A program made the translations under genes and the position numbers. This document shows, piece by piece, positions 7,954 through 15,091 of a DNA stretch of 20,675 bases (the first letter of the stretch is position 1; every line of letters begins with the position of its first letter). The DNA is from an uncultured Lachnospiraceae bacterium. Its GTDB lineage: Bacteria; Bacillota; Clostridia; Lachnospirales; Lachnospiraceae. The notes under the pieces are model-generated. The model saw nothing but the letters and a program-made list of their open reading frames with translations. It had not been told where the DNA came from and did no database searches. The stretch covers positions 96,454 to 117,128 of the forward strand of contig CAJUED010000006.1 in the NCBI GenBank assembly GCA_910585075.1, in the 5' to 3' direction.

Positions 7954-8007
7954 AATTTATAAAGTTCCCTGTAAGGTATTCAGGCGCTTAGCCGGAAGAA
8001 TATTTCT

Positions 8008-9111
8008 TTATTTTGTCCTGTAAAAATCAGTTAAATAATCCAGCCTTGCAGTCATATTGAGCATACAGGCATCTAAAACAGTGAGCGCCGTCATGGCCTC
8101 TATAACAACCACCGCTCTTGGAACAATAACGGGATCATGGCGTCCCTTGATGGCAATATTTATATTTTCGTTATCTTTGTTTACTGTCTCTTGAGACAAA
8201 AAGATAGATGGAGTAGGCTTGATATGGGCCCGCAGAATAACGGAAGAACCATCACTGATGCCGCCTAAAATTCCCCCTGCATGGTTGGATGACTTGTAAA
8301 TTTTGCCGTCAGAGCAGCGGAAAGGGTCATTGTTTTCGGAGCCCCTTGATTTGGCTGCTTCGAAACCGTCGCCGATTTCCACGGCCTTTACGGCTCCAAT
8401 GGACATAATCGCTTTGGCCAGATTGGCGTCCAGCTTTTCAAATACCGGGTCGCCAACGCCGGAGGGGAGTCCTTCTATGATACATTCTACAACACCTCCA
8501 CAGGAATCTTTATCTGCCATGCATTTTTTCAGATAAGCCATGGCCTGTTCATCCGCCTGTGCATCAGGCATGCAGGTGGCGGTAGAAGATATAAGGCGGC
8601 TGTCATACCTTACCATGTCTATTGTGACGGGGCCAATGGAACGGGTATAGGCAGTGATGGTGATCCCCATTTCCTTTAGCAGCTTGGCGGCTATGGCGCC
8701 TGCGGCGACTCTGCCTGCAGTTTCACGGCCGGAGGAACGTCCTCCTCCCCTGTAATCCCGAAAACCGTATTTGGAATCATAAGTATAGTCTGCATGGCCG
8801 GGCCTGTAATAGGAAGCAATTTCACTGTAGTCGGACGATTTCTGGGAGGTATTAGGTATCATAAGAGAAATAGGCGTACCGGTGGTACGTCCTTCAAAAA
8901 CTCCCGAGAGAATTTCCACCTGGTCCGACTCTTTCCTGGGCGTAGAGACAGCACTCTGCCCGGGCTTTCTGCGGTTAAGGTAGGGCTGGATATCTTCTTC
9001 GGTGAGAGGAAGGCCTGCCGGACAGCCGTCAATGACAACACCTAAAGCTTTTCCGTGGGACTCTCCCCATGTAGTTATTTTAAATATGGTTCCAAATGTT
9101 GAGCCTGCCAT
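8008..9111 (-). CDS. aroC: Chorismate synthase
   Basis: A 367-residue enzyme that converts 5-enolpyruvylshikimate-3-phosphate to chorismate, the last common step of aromatic amino-acid synthesis, using reduced FMN. Signatures seen are the start GSTFGTIFKITTWGESHGKA, then PGQSAVSTPRKESDQVEILSG, YRPGHADYTYDSKYGFRDYRGGGRSSGRETA, and the C-terminal GRHDPVIVPRAVVVIEAMTAL. The ATG with its first base at 9111 is chosen because AAAGGAG (9119-9125 on the plus axis) lies 7 bases upstream; a TTG five codons earlier overlaps that site. It is the only minus-strand gene, has its own promoter, and ends at the shared terminator. No other shikimate gene is in the window. Confidence 0.97.
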   Translation of the reverse strand: MAGSTFGTIFKITTWGESHGKALGVVIDGCPAGLPLTEEDIQPYLNRRKPGQSAVSTPRKESDQVEILSGVFEGRTTGTPISLMIPNTSQKSSDYSEIASYYRPGHADYTYDSKYGFRDYRGGGRSSGRETAGRVAAGAIAAKLLKEMGITITAYTRSIGPVTIDMVRYDSRLISSTATCMPDAQADEQAMAYLKKCMADKDSCGGVVECIIEGLPSGVGDPVFEKLDANLAKAIMSIGAVKAVEIGDGFEAAKSRGSENNDPFRCSDGKIYKSSNHAGGILGGISDGSSVILRAHIKPTPSIFLSQETVNKDNENINIAIKGRHDPVIVPRAVVVIEAMTALTVLDACMLNMTARLDYLTDFYRTK

Positions 9112-9170
9112 AACGTCTCCTTTCAAAAGAGATAGAATGAATCAATTGTATAGTGAACCGTTCAAGACAG

Positions 9171-9199
9171 ATTATAATGGATAAGAAATTATTTTACAA
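9171..9199 (-). promoter_or_regulatory. Promoter of aroC
   Basis: Read on the minus strand, TTGTAA (9199-9194) is followed after exactly 17 bases by a perfect TATAAT (9176-9171). The predicted leader to the aroC ATG is about 50 bases. Confidence 0.7.
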
Positions 9200-9217
9200 T
9201 TATTTTTCTATCAACTA

Positions 9218-9246
9218 TTGTAGAATAGAGAAGATTTGTGTAAAAT
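9218..9246 (+). promoter_or_regulatory. Promoter of the VanY-type carboxypeptidase gene
   Basis: TTGTAG (9218-9223), a 17-base spacer, then TAAAAT (9241-9246). It is divergent from the aroC promoter. The two -35 regions form the inverted pair TACAAT (9195-9200) and ATTGTA (9217-9222). Confidence 0.55.
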
Positions 9247-9296
9247 GTTTATGTGTATTGCCTTGCGGCGGGGGACGTAGGTGGAGATAGCGAAGA

Positions 9297-10361
9297 ATGG
9301 AAAAAGATTCGTACAAAAAATTGAGAAGATATCTCATTAACATGGGTAAGCGCGGCAGATTGTGGAGGATTCCGGCGGTGGCAGGGCTTGCCGTCAGTAT
9401 GTTCGGATATCGGTTGTGTGCACATTGCCGAAGGCAGACCGGGCGGTTTGTATGCGCTGCCTTTATTTTATGCTGCTTTATCATAGGAAGCAGCTTTGAT
9501 TTCCCTGTATTTCATGAGGAGGGTGGTTTTGTCTCCGCCAAGGAAAAGAATACAAACGATATGCTTTATAGCTCGCAGTACGAGGCTTTGAAAGGACAGG
9601 GGGAATCTGCTAAAGGACAGAAAGCAGGGGAGGATAATGCCACTGCGGATATTGCCGGTGAGAGCATACCCTTAAGCAAAGATATAAAAGATTTAGATGA
9701 TAACAAAAACGAAAATAAGACAGGCAGTCCGAGCGAAACGGCAAAAAAGGAAACGAAAGAAAAAGAGCAGGTTCAGTTTGACAGCGGCGACTGGAAGCTG
9801 ATATTGATTAACAAGCAGCATCCAATTCCGGAGGATTATTCCTTCAGCCTCGGACCAATTAAAACCATGAAGGGAACTATGAAATGTGATGAGCGCATCA
9901 TTGAAGATCTGCTTGATATGATAGATGCGGCAAAGGATGATGAGATTAACCTGGCCATCTGTTCACCTTATCGGGATATGAACTGGCAGAAGGTTTTGTT
10001 TGAGCGGAAAATAAAGGCTTATATGGCAAAGGATATGACTTACATGGAGGCCTATAAGGCGGCGTCCCAGACCGTCACGGTGCCTGGTGCAAGCGAGCAT
10101 GAGGTGGGCATTTCCTTGGATATTGTAGCAGATACTTATTATACCCTGGACGAAGGCTTCGCGGAAACAGAGGCGGGGATGTGGCTTGCCGGGCACTGTG
10201 CGGAGTATGGTTTCATTCTCCGTTATCCTGAGGGAAAGGAACATATTACCGGTATTGAGTTTGAGCCCTGGCATTTCCGCTATGTGGGTAAGGATGCGGC
10301 CAAAGTGATCATGGACGAGGAGCTTTGTCTGGAGGAATTCTGGGAAAAGTACTTGCAATAG
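9297..10361 (+). CDS. D-alanyl-D-alanine carboxypeptidase, VanY/M15B family, membrane-anchored
   Basis: A 354-residue zinc peptidase expected to trim the terminal D-Ala from peptidoglycan stem peptides outside the cell. Residues 1-70 are basic with two hydrophobic stretches (about 25-40 and 52-68) around a Cys-rich turn, LCAHCRR. Residues 75-155 are a Lys/Glu/Asp/Asn-rich linker. The catalytic domain fills the rest. Zinc ligands are His268 and Asp275 in SEHEVGISLDIV and His326 in EPWHFRYVG; the general base is Glu323. AICSPYRDMNWQ is the substrate-site SxYR-type motif. The ATG at 9297 has GGTGGAG 10 bases upstream and fits the promoter at 9218. No vancomycin-resistance ligases or VanRS genes are nearby, so wall maintenance is likelier than resistance. 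Confidence 0.9.
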   Translation: MEKDSYKKLRRYLINMGKRGRLWRIPAVAGLAVSMFGYRLCAHCRRQTGRFVCAAFILCCFIIGSSFDFPVFHEEGGFVSAKEKNTNDMLYSSQYEALKGQGESAKGQKAGEDNATADIAGESIPLSKDIKDLDDNKNENKTGSPSETAKKETKEKEQVQFDSGDWKLILINKQHPIPEDYSFSLGPIKTMKGTMKCDERIIEDLLDMIDAAKDDEINLAICSPYRDMNWQKVLFERKIKAYMAKDMTYMEAYKAASQTVTVPGASEHEVGISLDIVADTYYTLDEGFAETEAGMWLAGHCAEYGFILRYPEGKEHITGIEFEPWHFRYVGKDAAKVIMDEELCLEEFWEKYLQ

Positions 10362-10379
10362 AATTGATTGGAAGAAATC

Positions 10380-10460
10380 CACAAGTTTGTGTCTGCGCTG
10401 CAACCACAAACTTTCAAGCATTCATGCTTGTATGCGCAAAAAGCAGCGCAGAAATGAGGT
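10380..10460 (+). promoter_or_regulatory. Structured leader with nested, competing inverted repeats before tgt
   Basis: TCTGCGCTGC (10392-10401) is perfectly complementary to GCAGCGCAGA (10443-10452). Centred on the same point is CAAGCAT-tc-ATGCTTG (10415-10430). AAGTTTGTG (10383-10391) pairs with CACAAACTT (10405-10413), which is incompatible with the outer stem unless a pseudoknot forms. TGCGC (10433-10437) can also pair with GCGCA (10446-10450). The ribosome binding site TGAGGT (10455-10460) starts three bases after the outer stem. No T-run follows, so it is not a terminator. It could be a translational control element or a palindromic repeat. Confidence 0.55.
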
Positions 10461-10465
10461 AAATT

Positions 10466-11599
10466 ATGTTTCGGGTGTTAAAGCAGGAGGGAAGGGCAAA
10501 AAGAGGAGAATTTCGAACTGTCCATGGCGTGATACAGACACCTGTTTTTATGAATGTGGGGACAGTGGCGGCAATTAAAGGGGCGGTGTCCACAGAAGAT
10601 TTGGAGAGGATTCATACACAGGTGGAGTTATCCAACACCTATCATTTACATGTGCGTCCCGGCGATAAAATTATAAAACAGCTTGGCGGACTTCATAAAT
10701 TTATGTCCTGGGACAGGCCCATTCTTACGGATTCCGGAGGGTTTCAGGTTTTCTCACTGGCAGGACTGCGGAAAATCAAGGAGGAAGGGGTTTACTTTCA
10801 CTCCCATATTGATGGCCGTAAGATTTTTATGGGGCCGGAGGAGAGTATGCAGATTCAATCCAATCTTGCCTCCACCATTGCGATGGCTTTTGACGAATGT
10901 GCTCCCAGCTTGGCGGACCGGTCTTATGTACAGGCTTCCGTAGAGAGGACAAGCAGGTGGCTTGAGCGCTGTAAGGCGGAGATGGACAGGCTGAATGTAA
11001 GGGAAGATACCATCAATAAGAACCAGCTTTTATTTGGTATCAACCAGGGCGCCATCTATGCGGATATAAGGACGGCCCATGCAAAACAGATTGCCCGGTT
11101 AGGTCTTGACGGTTATGCAATCGGAGGGCTGGCCGTTGGGGAAAGCCATGAAGAAATGTACTATATTATAGAAGAAACAGTGCCTTTCCTGCCGGAGGAT
11201 AAGCCTGTTTATCTGATGGGCGTAGGGACACCCGCCAATATTTTAGAGGGAGTGGAGCGGGGAATTGATTTCTTTGACTGTGTTTACCCAAGCAGGAACG
11301 GCCGTCATGGACATCTCTACACGAATCATGGGAAAATAAATCTCTTTAACGCAAAATATGAGCTGGATGACAGGCCTATAGAAGAAGGCTGCGGCTGCCC
11401 GGCCTGCCGCAGATATTCCAGAGCCTATATCAGGCATTTGCTCAAGGCTAAGGAAATGCTGGGAATGCGCCTGTGCGTGCTTCACAACCTGTATTTTTAT
11501 AATACGATGATGGAGGAAATACGGGATGCCTTGGACGCAGGCGAGTTTGCCGCTTACAAGAAAAGAAAGCTTGCAGGCTTTGCCGGTATACAACAGTAA
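10466..11599 (+). CDS. tgt: Queuine/preQ1 tRNA-guanine transglycosylase
   Basis: A 377-residue enzyme that swaps guanine-34 of Asp, Asn, His and Tyr tRNAs for preQ1, on the way to queuosine. The active-site residues are visible: Asp89 in TDSGGFQVFSL and the nucleophile Asp271 in FFDCVYPSRNGRHG. The binding loop is GGLAVGES. The zinc site is Cys309, Cys311 and Cys314 (GCGCPACRRYSRAYIRHLL) with His340 (VLHNLYFYN). Length is normal. TGAGGT lies 5 bases before ATG 10466. Its order before yajC matches a common bacterial arrangement (tgt-yajC-secDF), though secDF is not next here. No queuosine precursor synthesis genes are in the window. Confidence 0.97.
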   Translation: MFRVLKQEGRAKRGEFRTVHGVIQTPVFMNVGTVAAIKGAVSTEDLERIHTQVELSNTYHLHVRPGDKIIKQLGGLHKFMSWDRPILTDSGGFQVFSLAGLRKIKEEGVYFHSHIDGRKIFMGPEESMQIQSNLASTIAMAFDECAPSLADRSYVQASVERTSRWLERCKAEMDRLNVREDTINKNQLLFGINQGAIYADIRTAHAKQIARLGLDGYAIGGLAVGESHEEMYYIIEETVPFLPEDKPVYLMGVGTPANILEGVERGIDFFDCVYPSRNGRHGHLYTNHGKINLFNAKYELDDRPIEEGCGCPACRRYSRAYIRHLLKAKEMLGMRLCVLHNLYFYNTMMEEIRDALDAGEFAAYKKRKLAGFAGIQQ

Positions 11600-11618
11600 C
11601 GGCGCAGGCTTGAGCGTA

Positions 11619-11659
11619 ACAGTGAAGCAAGGCTGAAGCGTTACCTTTGGCTTCACCGT
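11619..11659 (+). other. Long stem-loop between tgt and yajC
   Basis: GTGAAGCAAGG (11622-11632) pairs with CCTT-tg-GCTTCAC (11644-11656), giving an 11-bp stem with a two-base bulge and an 11-base loop, with further outward pairing. There is no T-run directly after it, so a processing or stability element is as likely as a terminator. A second possible pairing is GTAAC (11616-11620) with GTTAC (11640-11644). Confidence 0.5.
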
Positions 11660-11730
11660 CAGGTATAAAAATTTTAAATGGGCTTGTTTTTAACAGCTTA
11701 ATTGTGTATTATATTTGATGGGTAAATGAG

Positions 11731-11736
11731 TATAAT
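11731..11736 (+). promoter_or_regulatory. Possible -10 element for yajC
   Basis: A perfect TATAAT lies 42 bases before the yajC start codon. I see no convincing -35 at 16-18 bases; TTGTGT at 11702 is too far away. The separation of yajC from tgt by 178 bases makes a separate promoter plausible. Confidence 0.35.
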
Positions 11737-11777
11737 GCAATTTATTATAAAATATTTTATTTTAGGAGGAAATTCAA

Positions 11778-12098
11778 ATGGGTATTTTACTGACAGGAGG
11801 GGAAGCTGCAGCAGCGGGAGCAGGAGGCGGTGTTCTTTTAATTGTGTATCTGGTTCTGATTGGCGCGTTCTTCTATTTTTTCATGATCCGTCCACAGAAG
11901 AAGGAACAGAAGAAGATGGCAGCAATGCTCTCTACCCTTGCAGTGGGTGATTGTGTGCTTACCAGCAGCGGCTTTTACGGGATTATCATAGATATTACGG
12001 ATGATACCGTGATCGTAGAGTTTGGTAATAACAAGAACTGCCGTATTCCCATGCAGAAGACTGCAATTGCGCAGGTTGAGAAGCCTGACGGGGAATAA
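11778..12098 (+). CDS. yajC: Preprotein translocase subunit YajC
   Basis: A 106-residue single-span membrane protein, an accessory of the SecDF-YajC complex that assists Sec-dependent export. A Gly/Ala-rich start is followed by one transmembrane helix (VLLIVYLVLIGAFFYFF, about residues 18-34). Next comes the hallmark MIRPQKKEQKK, then a small beta domain (LAVGDCVLTSSGFYGIIIDI, VIVEFGNNKNCRIPMQKTAIAQV). AGGAGG (11764-11769) precedes ATG 11778 by 8 bases. Position after tgt supports the call. secD/secF do not follow; a terminator closes the gene. Confidence 0.95.
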   Translation: MGILLTGGEAAAAGAGGGVLLIVYLVLIGAFFYFFMIRPQKKEQKKMAAMLSTLAVGDCVLTSSGFYGIIIDITDDTVIVEFGNNKNCRIPMQKTAIAQVEKPDGE

Positions 12099-12153
12099 AA
12101 AGTGTGCTGGCATTAAAATATTGCCACATTTCAAGGGACAGTTTATTGAATTA

Positions 12154-12185
12154 AAATGGGCGCAGAATATGCGCCTTATTTTATA
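12154..12185 (+). terminator. Intrinsic terminator after yajC
   Basis: GGCGCA (12159-12164) and TGCGCC (12170-12175) form a 6-bp GC-rich stem with loop GAATA, followed by TTATTTTAT. An A-rich stretch before the stem could extend the pairing. It ends the yajC transcript and separates it from the leuB run. Confidence 0.8.
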
Positions 12186-12254
12186 GCATATAGGCACATA
12201 TGGAAATTTGTTGCTTTATAGCATACGGCCTGCCCGGCGAGAAGATGGAAATTT
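12180..12254 (+). repeat. Imperfect duplication upstream of leuB
   Basis: TTTATAGCATA occurs at 12180-12190 and 12215-12225, and ATGGAAATTT at 12200-12209 and 12245-12254, in the same order. This suggests a diverged direct duplication of about 35-45 bases, the second copy being longer. Confidence 0.6.
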
Positions 12255-12322
12255 CTCTGTCCGATTGGCAAGCTTATTGCAGTGCATGGGGCGTGGGAAA
12301 GTGCCTGTATGGCGGAAAATAA
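12200..12322 (+). CDS. Uncertain 40-residue open frame in the leuB leader
   Basis: ATG 12200 opens a frame of 40 codons ending at TAA 12320-12322, 27 bases before leuB. It contains four Cys, three Leu and two Trp, and the tripeptide Met-Glu-Ile occurs twice because the DNA is locally duplicated. There is no clear ribosome binding site upstream, and it is not enriched in leucine codons as a classical leu leader peptide would be. It may be chance, and I include it only as a candidate. Confidence 0.2.
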   Translation: MEICCFIAYGLPGEKMEISLSDWQAYCSAWGVGKCLYGGK

Positions 12323-12349
12323 AGCGGAATAAAACCGGGAGGAATGAAA

Positions 12350-13435
12350 ATGAAATTAAATATTGCATGTATACCGGGTGACGGTATTGGGCCTGAGATT
12401 GTGGCGGAGGCTAAGAAGGTTTTAGATAAGGTGGCAGGGGTATATGACCATGAGATGGTTTATACGGATATTCTGATGGGCGGAGCTTCCATAGATGTGC
12501 ATGGGGTTCCCCTTACGGATGAAGCGATAGAGACGGCAAAAGCGGCGGACTGTGTGCTTATGGGTTCCATAGGCGGCAACACGGCAACTTCGCCCTGGTA
12601 TAAGCTGGCACCAAACCTGCGGCCTGAGGCAGGGCTTTTGGCACTGCGCAAGGCCCTGAATCTCTTTGCAAATTTAAGGCCTGCCGTCCTCTATGACGAG
12701 TTGGCTGACGCCTGTCCGTTGAAGAAGGAAATCAGCAAGGCCGGCTTCGATATGGTCATTGTCCGGGAGCTGACAGGGGGCCTGTATTTTGGAGAGCGTT
12801 ATACCACGGAAGAAAATGGTATGCGAAAGGCAGTGGATACTCTTACTTACACGGAAGAAGAAATACGCAGAATTGCAGTTAAAGGCTTTGATATTGCCAT
12901 GAAACGCCGCAGGAAGGTTACCAGTGTGGATAAGGCCAATGTGCTGGATTCTTCCAGATTGTGGCGTAAGGTCGTGGAAGAAGTTGCGGCAGACTATCCG
13001 GAGGTTACCTTAGAGCATATGCTGGTGGACAATTGCGCTATGCAGCTGGTAAAGGATCCTGCCCAGTTTGATGTGATTTTGACGGAAAACATGTTTGGTG
13101 ATATCCTTTCCGATGAGGCCAGTATGGTGACCGGCTCCATAGGTATGCTTTCATCGGCATCCTTAAATGACAGTAAATTTGGTCTTTACGAGCCAAGCCA
13201 TGGTTCGGCGCCTGATATTGCAGGGAAGGACATAGCCAATCCCATAGCTACCATCCTTTCGGCGGCAATGATGCTGCGTTATACTTTTGACCTTGATAAG
13301 GAAGCGGATGCCATGGAAAGGGCTGTCAAAAATATATTAAAAAAAGGCTATCGCACCGCAGACATTATGTCTGATGGCTGTAAGCTGGTAGGCTGTAAAG
13401 AAATGGGTGATTTGCTGGCTGATGAAATTGTTTAA
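12350..13435 (+). CDS. leuB: 3-isopropylmalate dehydrogenase
   Basis: A 361-residue NAD-dependent oxidative decarboxylase acting on 3-isopropylmalate in leucine synthesis. Motifs: the N-terminal IPGDGIGPEIV, then RELTGGLYFGER, the substrate and metal region VTSVDKANVLDSSRLWRKV, ENMFGDILSDEASMVTGSIG and the nucleotide site EPSHGSAPDIAGKDIANPI. ATG 12350 is chosen because GGAGG (12338-12342) is 7 bases upstream; ATG 12344 is only one base from it. leuA, leuC and leuD are not in the window. The gene end overlaps the next start by 14 bases, pointing to one transcript with the glycosyltransferase-like gene and ilvD-ilvB. Confidence 0.96.
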   Translation: MKLNIACIPGDGIGPEIVAEAKKVLDKVAGVYDHEMVYTDILMGGASIDVHGVPLTDEAIETAKAADCVLMGSIGGNTATSPWYKLAPNLRPEAGLLALRKALNLFANLRPAVLYDELADACPLKKEISKAGFDMVIVRELTGGLYFGERYTTEENGMRKAVDTLTYTEEEIRRIAVKGFDIAMKRRRKVTSVDKANVLDSSRLWRKVVEEVAADYPEVTLEHMLVDNCAMQLVKDPAQFDVILTENMFGDILSDEASMVTGSIGMLSSASLNDSKFGLYEPSHGSAPDIAGKDIANPIATILSAAMMLRYTFDLDKEADAMERAVKNILKKGYRTADIMSDGCKLVGCKEMGDLLADEIV

Positions 13436-15068
13436 ACAAAGAGCGGGACTGTCAGAGGAACAGATAAGGGACAGACAGGGGAAAACAGTATTTTCCGTGC
13501 TTTTTATAGTGATGGCCGTTTATTACGGTTATCGGATGTTTGCGCTGACCCCATGGTATGATGAGCTGTATACCTACTATTATTTTATCAGCCAGGGGCC
13601 GGCCTACGCGGCCATTCACTGGCCCCTGCCCAATAACCATGTGGGGTACTCTGTGATTGCGGCCTGCTTCGATTATCTGGGAAATTCTTATATTGGCCTT
13701 CGGGGCGTCTCCTATCTGTGCGGGCTGGCCAACTTGTGTCTTCTTTATAAAATTGCAGAATATTATCGAAAGGGATTTTTTCCCCTGGCGGCGGTTTTCC
13801 TTTATCTGTCCATGAATCTGGTAAACCAGTTTGCAGTTCAGGGGAGAGGGTATACCCTTGGCATTACCTGTTATCTCACGGCATGGCTTTGCATGATTTA
13901 TATCTGCAGGGCGGGACAGACGCCAAAGCGATACTATGTTATTTATGTTCTGGCATTGGTTTTGGGGCTGTATGCAGTGAGCAGCAACGTATATTGGGTG
14001 GTTCCCCTTTGCCTTTCAGGAGGCGTCTATCTTCTCATAAAGGGAATATGGGAAGGGAAAAAGTCCGAGAGCATTAAAAAGCTTTTGAAATTGATAGCGG
14101 CTTCTATGGTGGCGGCTTTGGGAACGGTTTTCCTGTATGCAACCATATGGCTTGCCATTGGCTCCAATCTGCTGGTGAAGGATGTGGCAAGCATTTATTA
14201 CGGCATGGGGCATGTAAAAATGATACTGAGCGCTCCCTTTGCGGCAATTGGCAGGGGTATGGAGTACATGCTGGATACGCCTTATATCCAAAGCGAGGAG
14301 AGAGCGGGCTTTACAGGCAGGCTTTTGGAGTGGATGGATAATCTGTTTGGATATTATTATCCTTCTCTGTCTATGGCAGTAGCTTTCCTGTGGGGAGCAG
14401 GGCTTTTGTTCCTGGCTTATAAAATCCGGAGGTGCTTAAAGCACAAAGAGGATAAGAACCTGCTACTGTATCTATGTCTGTTTCTTGGAAGCGCGTTGGT
14501 TCCGGTGTGCCTGCTGGTGCAGTGCAAGCGCCCTTACTACAGAGTGTTCACCTATGGCGGCGTGCTGCTTGCCATTTTACTGGCCCTGCTTATCCAAAGG
14601 CTTTTGGACTGGGCAGATACAAGGGCCGGGAAAGAAGGCGCCGGGATAGAAAGGGAAGGAAAAGAAAGAGCGGGAAAAGGGATTGTAACCCTGGCGCTTG
14701 TCCTGATAGTATGTTTTTCCGTAAAGTGCCTTTTCTTTTCCGGGTACAACGGCCAATACGGGGACAGGGAGCACGAGATAGAACAGGCCATCTTACAGGC
14801 GGATGCATCTAAGTGGGAAAATGCCTGTGTTACGGATTGTAACCAGCAGTATCTTTTGTATTTTCTTTATGGTATCAGATGCGAGAATCAGCAGATAGAA
14901 GGGGCGGACGTGGTTCTTTTGGATAAAAGAATGCAGGATCCGGAGTTTGACGAGATGGTTTGGGAATTTTACCATTATTATGATACGATTCCCTGGGAAT
15001 ATATAGAACGGAACATGACTAAAACTTATGAAAATGAAGATTATGTGCTTTATGAAAAGCAGAGATGA
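13422..15068 (+). CDS. Polytopic membrane protein, probable GT-C-type glycosyltransferase
   Basis: A 548-residue protein with roughly ten transmembrane helices. After the first helix (TVFSVLFIVMAVYYGYRMFAL) comes TPWYDELYTYYYF. The acidic pair Asp47-Glu48 in the first outer loop is the usual catalytic and metal signature of GT-C enzymes (ArnT/PMT-like), which use polyprenyl-phosphate sugars. A Lys/Glu/Gly-rich insert (about residues 400-425) precedes the last helix, and a hydrophilic tail of about 110 residues follows. The acceptor and sugar are unknown. ATG 13422 is preferred to GTG 13407, though no strong ribosome binding site is visible, so coupling to leuB translation is likely. Its stop overlaps the region before ilvD. 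Its role within a branched-chain amino-acid run is unexplained. Confidence 0.68.
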   Translation: MKLFKQRAGLSEEQIRDRQGKTVFSVLFIVMAVYYGYRMFALTPWYDELYTYYYFISQGPAYAAIHWPLPNNHVGYSVIAACFDYLGNSYIGLRGVSYLCGLANLCLLYKIAEYYRKGFFPLAAVFLYLSMNLVNQFAVQGRGYTLGITCYLTAWLCMIYICRAGQTPKRYYVIYVLALVLGLYAVSSNVYWVVPLCLSGGVYLLIKGIWEGKKSESIKKLLKLIAASMVAALGTVFLYATIWLAIGSNLLVKDVASIYYGMGHVKMILSAPFAAIGRGMEYMLDTPYIQSEERAGFTGRLLEWMDNLFGYYYPSLSMAVAFLWGAGLLFLAYKIRRCLKHKEDKNLLLYLCLFLGSALVPVCLLVQCKRPYYRVFTYGGVLLAILLALLIQRLLDWADTRAGKEGAGIEREGKERAGKGIVTLALVLIVCFSVKCLFFSGYNGQYGDREHEIEQAILQADASKWENACVTDCNQQYLLYFLYGIRCENQQIEGADVVLLDKRMQDPEFDEMVWEFYHYYDTIPWEYIERNMTKTYENEDYVLYEKQR

Positions 15069-15091
15069 AAAAATTTGGAATGGAGGAGAAA

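Noticed and set aside
9297..10361. Vancomycin resistance gene cluster
   Set aside because: Only a VanY-type carboxypeptidase is present; no VanH/A/X ligase-dipeptidase set or VanRS sensor is nearby.
10380..10460. Calling a known preQ1 riboswitch in front of tgt
   Set aside because: The pseudoknot-like topology is suggestive, but I cannot see the conserved sequence blocks of any preQ1 class, so only a structured leader is reported.
12099..12349. T-box or leucine attenuator before leuB
   Set aside because: No T-box core (GGGTGG-like) is visible, no leucine-codon run occurs in the small frame, and the terminator at 12154 fits the end of yajC instead.
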